A DNA stretch of 64,000 bases from Alicyclobacillus suci (lineage in GTDB: Bacteria; Bacillota; Bacilli; Alicyclobacillales; Alicyclobacillaceae), in NCBI RefSeq assembly GCF_017329615.1, contig NZ_JAFMTW010000007.1:62001-126000 (forward strand), read 5' to 3'. The notes under the pieces are model-generated. The model worked only from the letters and a program-made list of their open reading frames with translations, had not been told where the DNA came from and searched no databases. Within the stretch, counting starts at the first letter, position 1. Each line of letters opens with the position of its first letter. Shown here one piece after another: positions 61,947 to 64,000 of the stretch. Made by a program: the position numbers and the translations under genes.

Positions 61947-62022
61947 TGGTCGGAATGACAGGACTCGAACCTGCGGCCTCACGGTCCCGAACCGTGCGCT
62001 CTACCACCTGAGCTACATTCCG
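61947..62022 (-). tRNA. tRNA-Pro (anticodon CGG)
   Basis: The minus strand folds as a complete tRNA: acceptor CGGAATG/CATTCCG, D-arm with TAGCTCAGGTGGTAGAGC, anticodon stem CACGG/CCGTG around TTCGGGA (anticodon CGG), TTCGAGTCC T-arm and an encoded CCA. The discriminator is A. Its 3' end faces the AT-rich sugar cassette. Confidence 0.95.
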
Positions 62023-62164
62023 AAGTGCGTTCTGCGAAACGGACAAGTGATACTATAGCAGGTGCGTGATAGGTGCGTCAAGTATGTTTTGCCCTTTTTT
62101 CTTTGTCAGATATTCGCTGCAGTTTTGTCACGCTATCCATGCGAATGGGGAAGCGAACAAATGA

Positions 62165-62193
62165 TCGCCTCATAGCTGGTCGGCTGGTATAAT
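62165..62193 (+). promoter_or_regulatory. Candidate pcrA promoter
   Basis: A perfect TATAAT -10 box at 62188-62193, 33 bases upstream of the start codon; the -35 region (TCGCCT) is weak at 17-base spacing. Confidence 0.45.
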
Positions 62194-62226
62194 AGACATA
62201 GACAACTTTTGAAAGGTGTGGCGCGC

Positions 62227-64000
62227 GTGGCAATGATGGAACAACCGAGCGCACAGTCTATATTAGAAGGACTTAATCCCGAGCAACAGCGGGCGGTTCA
62301 GACGACCGATGGTCCGTTGCTGATTATGGCGGGCGCGGGAAGTGGCAAAACCAGTGTGCTGACTAGGCGAATTGCGTACCTCATTGCGGAGCGTCGAGTG
62401 CCTCCGTGGGGCATTCTGGCCATCACATTTACGAATAAAGCGGCGCGTGAAATGCGTGATAGGATACAGAAACTCGTCGGAAATATCGGAGCAGATATCT
62501 GGACGTCGACTTTTCATGCGCTGTGCGCGCGCATTTTGCGGCGGGACATTCAGCACATTGGTTACGCGAGTTCGTTTACTGTGCTGGATGGGGCTGATCA
62601 ACTTTCCGTCGTCAAGCGCGTCATGGCGGATATGAATATCGATGTGAAAAAGTATGACCCGAAGGGCATTCTGCACCAAATTAGTCAGCATAAGAATGAG
62701 CTGCGTGATGGGGTGAGGGTGCGGGATATGGCGGGTTCACCATATGAACGCCTGGTTGGCGACGTCTATTTGGAGTACGAGCGGCGACTGCGGCAGAATC
62801 AGTCGCTTGATTTTGACGATTTGATTATGAAGACGGTGGAACTGTTTCGGCAGTCTCCGGACACGTTGAATTATTATCAGAATCGGTTTACGCATGTGCA
62901 TGTGGACGAATACCAGGATACGAACCACGCGCAGTATATGCTGGTGAAGTTGCTGGCGGACAAGCGTAAAAATCTTTGCGTCGTCGGCGATTCCGACCAG
63001 TCCATCTATGGGTGGCGGGGTGCGGATATCCGCAATATTCTCGACTTTGAACGGGATTATCCGGATGCACAGGTCATTCGTCTGGAGCAGAACTATCGCT
63101 CTACGGGCAGAATTCTGCGCATTGCCAACCAGGTTATTCAAAATAACCGCAAGCGGATGGAGAAGAATTTGTGGACAAGCGCGGGCGAGGGTGAAAAGGC
63201 GACGTTGCACCATGCGTCGGACGAGCGGGCTGAAGCAGTGTTTGTCGCAGGACAAATCGAGTCGCTTGTGAAGCAAGGGTACACATACCCGGATTTTGGG
63301 GTCCTGTACCGCACCAATGCGCAGTCTCGTGTGATTGAGGAAATTTTCCTGCAAAAGGGTATTCCGTATCGTATTTATGGTGGGCTGAAGTTCTATGACC
63401 GCAAGGAAATTCGAGATGTGCTTGCCTATTTGCGCCTGGTGCTCAATCCAGATGACGACGTGTCGTTTGCTCGGGTCGTCAATGTGCCAAAGCGCGGGTT
63501 GGGGCAAACCACGGTAGAGCGGTTGGAAGCCTACGCACGTAATCACAATTGTTCCTTGTTTGATGCTGCCCAGAAGGCGGTTGATGCCGGTGTTAGCAAA
63601 CGCGCTGCGAGTGCTTTGGCAGGGTTTGTGCAGATCATTCTGACGCTTCAGCAACAGCGGGCGTTTTTGCCGCTGACGGATTTAACCGAGGAGTTGCTGT
63701 CGAGATCTGGCTATCGCGAGGCCCTGCAGTTAGAAAAAACGTTGGAAGCGCAGAGTCGATTGGAAAACTTGGATGAATTCCTGTCGTTGACGCGGGAGTT
63801 TGACGAGAATGGCGCACAGGATACGCAAGTGAGTGCCCTCGAGCAGTTCTTGACAGACGTAGCGCTGGTGGCAGACAGTGACCTGAACAAAGGCAAGCCG
63901 GAATCGCAGGAAGAGAGTGAGGGTGTCACGATGATGACGCTTCACTCAGCCAAAGGTCTTGAATTTCCGGTGGTTTTTCTGGTCGGTATGGAGGAAGGTA
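62227..64000 (+). CDS. pcrA: ATP-dependent DNA helicase PcrA (UvrD/Rep family), 3' end cut by window
   Basis: About 591 residues of a superfamily 1A helicase. The start is GTG at 62227 (AAAGGTGTGG upstream) or ATG at 62233. Motifs in order are the Q-motif LNPEQQRAV, Walker A MAGAGSGKTSVL, Ia TFTNKAAREMRDR, II VDEYQDTN, III GDSDQSIYGWRGAD, IV LEQNYRS and V TLHSAKGLEFP at the window edge. PcrA acts in DNA repair, rolling-circle replication and RecA removal. Roughly 140-150 residues at the C-terminus lie beyond the window. Confidence 0.95.
   Translation, partial: MAMMEQPSAQSILEGLNPEQQRAVQTTDGPLLIMAGAGSGKTSVLTRRIAYLIAERRVPPWGILAITFTNKAAREMRDRIQKLVGNIGADIWTSTFHALCARILRRDIQHIGYASSFTVLDGADQLSVVKRVMADMNIDVKKYDPKGILHQISQHKNELRDGVRVRDMAGSPYERLVGDVYLEYERRLRQNQSLDFDDLIMKTVELFRQSPDTLNYYQNRFTHVHVDEYQDTNHAQYMLVKLLADKRKNLCVVGDSDQSIYGWRGADIRNILDFERDYPDAQVIRLEQNYRSTGRILRIANQVIQNNRKRMEKNLWTSAGEGEKATLHHASDERAEAVFVAGQIESLVKQGYTYPDFGVLYRTNAQSRVIEEIFLQKGIPYRIYGGLKFYDRKEIRDVLAYLRLVLNPDDDVSFARVVNVPKRGLGQTTVERLEAYARNHNCSLFDAAQKAVDAGVSKRAASALAGFVQIILTLQQQRAFLPLTDLTEELLSRSGYREALQLEKTLEAQSRLENLDEFLSLTREFDENGAQDTQVSALEQFLTDVALVADSDLNKGKPESQEESEGVTMMTLHSAKGLEFPVVFLVGMEEG

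Noticed and set aside
1-64000. CRISPR array, rRNA operon, prophage or plasmid replication genes
   Set aside because: I saw no regularly spaced repeats, rRNA sequence, phage structural genes or replication initiator in the window.

Overview
This window looks like chromosomal DNA from an aerobic, endospore-forming Firmicute, most likely an Alicyclobacillus or close relative. That placement is an inference from gene content: SpoVR, a gerA-type germination operon, a SpoVB/MurJ-like flippase, a Qox-type quinol oxidase with CtaA, NiaR, and base composition. Most genes are moderately GC-rich; two spans are clearly more AT-rich, the germination operon (about 1.5-6.3 kb) and a sugar cassette (about 53.1-61.3 kb).

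Layout. 0-8.9 kb: the 3' part of spoVR, a DUF2935 protein, the gerA-gerC-gerB operon, and a NiaR-type NAD regulator beside an NCS1 permease whose promoter carries a palindrome. 9-20.8 kb: nitroreductase, a lone aroA, RNase Z, an MFS pump with a divergent MarR regulator, a K+/H+ antiporter, an ABC exporter, a DHA2 exporter, a metallophosphatase and a uracil-DNA-glycosylase-like protein. 21.2-26.1 kb: the respiratory operon qoxABCD-ctaA. 26.3-33.6 kb: a DacF-like carboxypeptidase, an O-methyltransferase-ktrB-ktrA operon, a phosphodiester glycosidase/propeller-like pair and an aldo/keto reductase. 33.7-45.6 kb: two L,D-transpeptidases, a collapsed epimerase pseudogene, an iron ADH/SDR pair, a DUF420 protein, a diguanylate cyclase, a P450, an IS110 fragment, a truncated DUF202 protein, a thermonuclease and a flippase. 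45.7-47.1 kb: transposon debris, with an IS256-type remnant lying at the broken end of an ISL3 remnant. 47.2-52.8 kb: Dps, a TetR-controlled isochorismatase-like/MFS cassette and a second K+/H+ antiporter paralogous to the first.

53.1-62.0 kb is the main accessory region. It is an AT-rich cassette bounded by a TnpB-like remnant on the left and a tRNA-Pro gene (3' end facing the cassette) on the right. It encodes a SorC regulator, a zinc dehydrogenase, an FGGY kinase, a ribose-type ABC importer and a DeoC-type aldolase. Together these suggest import, oxidation or reduction, phosphorylation and aldol cleavage of a sugar or polyol that I cannot name. The window ends inside pcrA.

Starts were moved from the longest open frame where a Shine-Dalgarno sequence clearly favoured another codon. 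Functions are assigned by motif recognition from memory; no database search was run.
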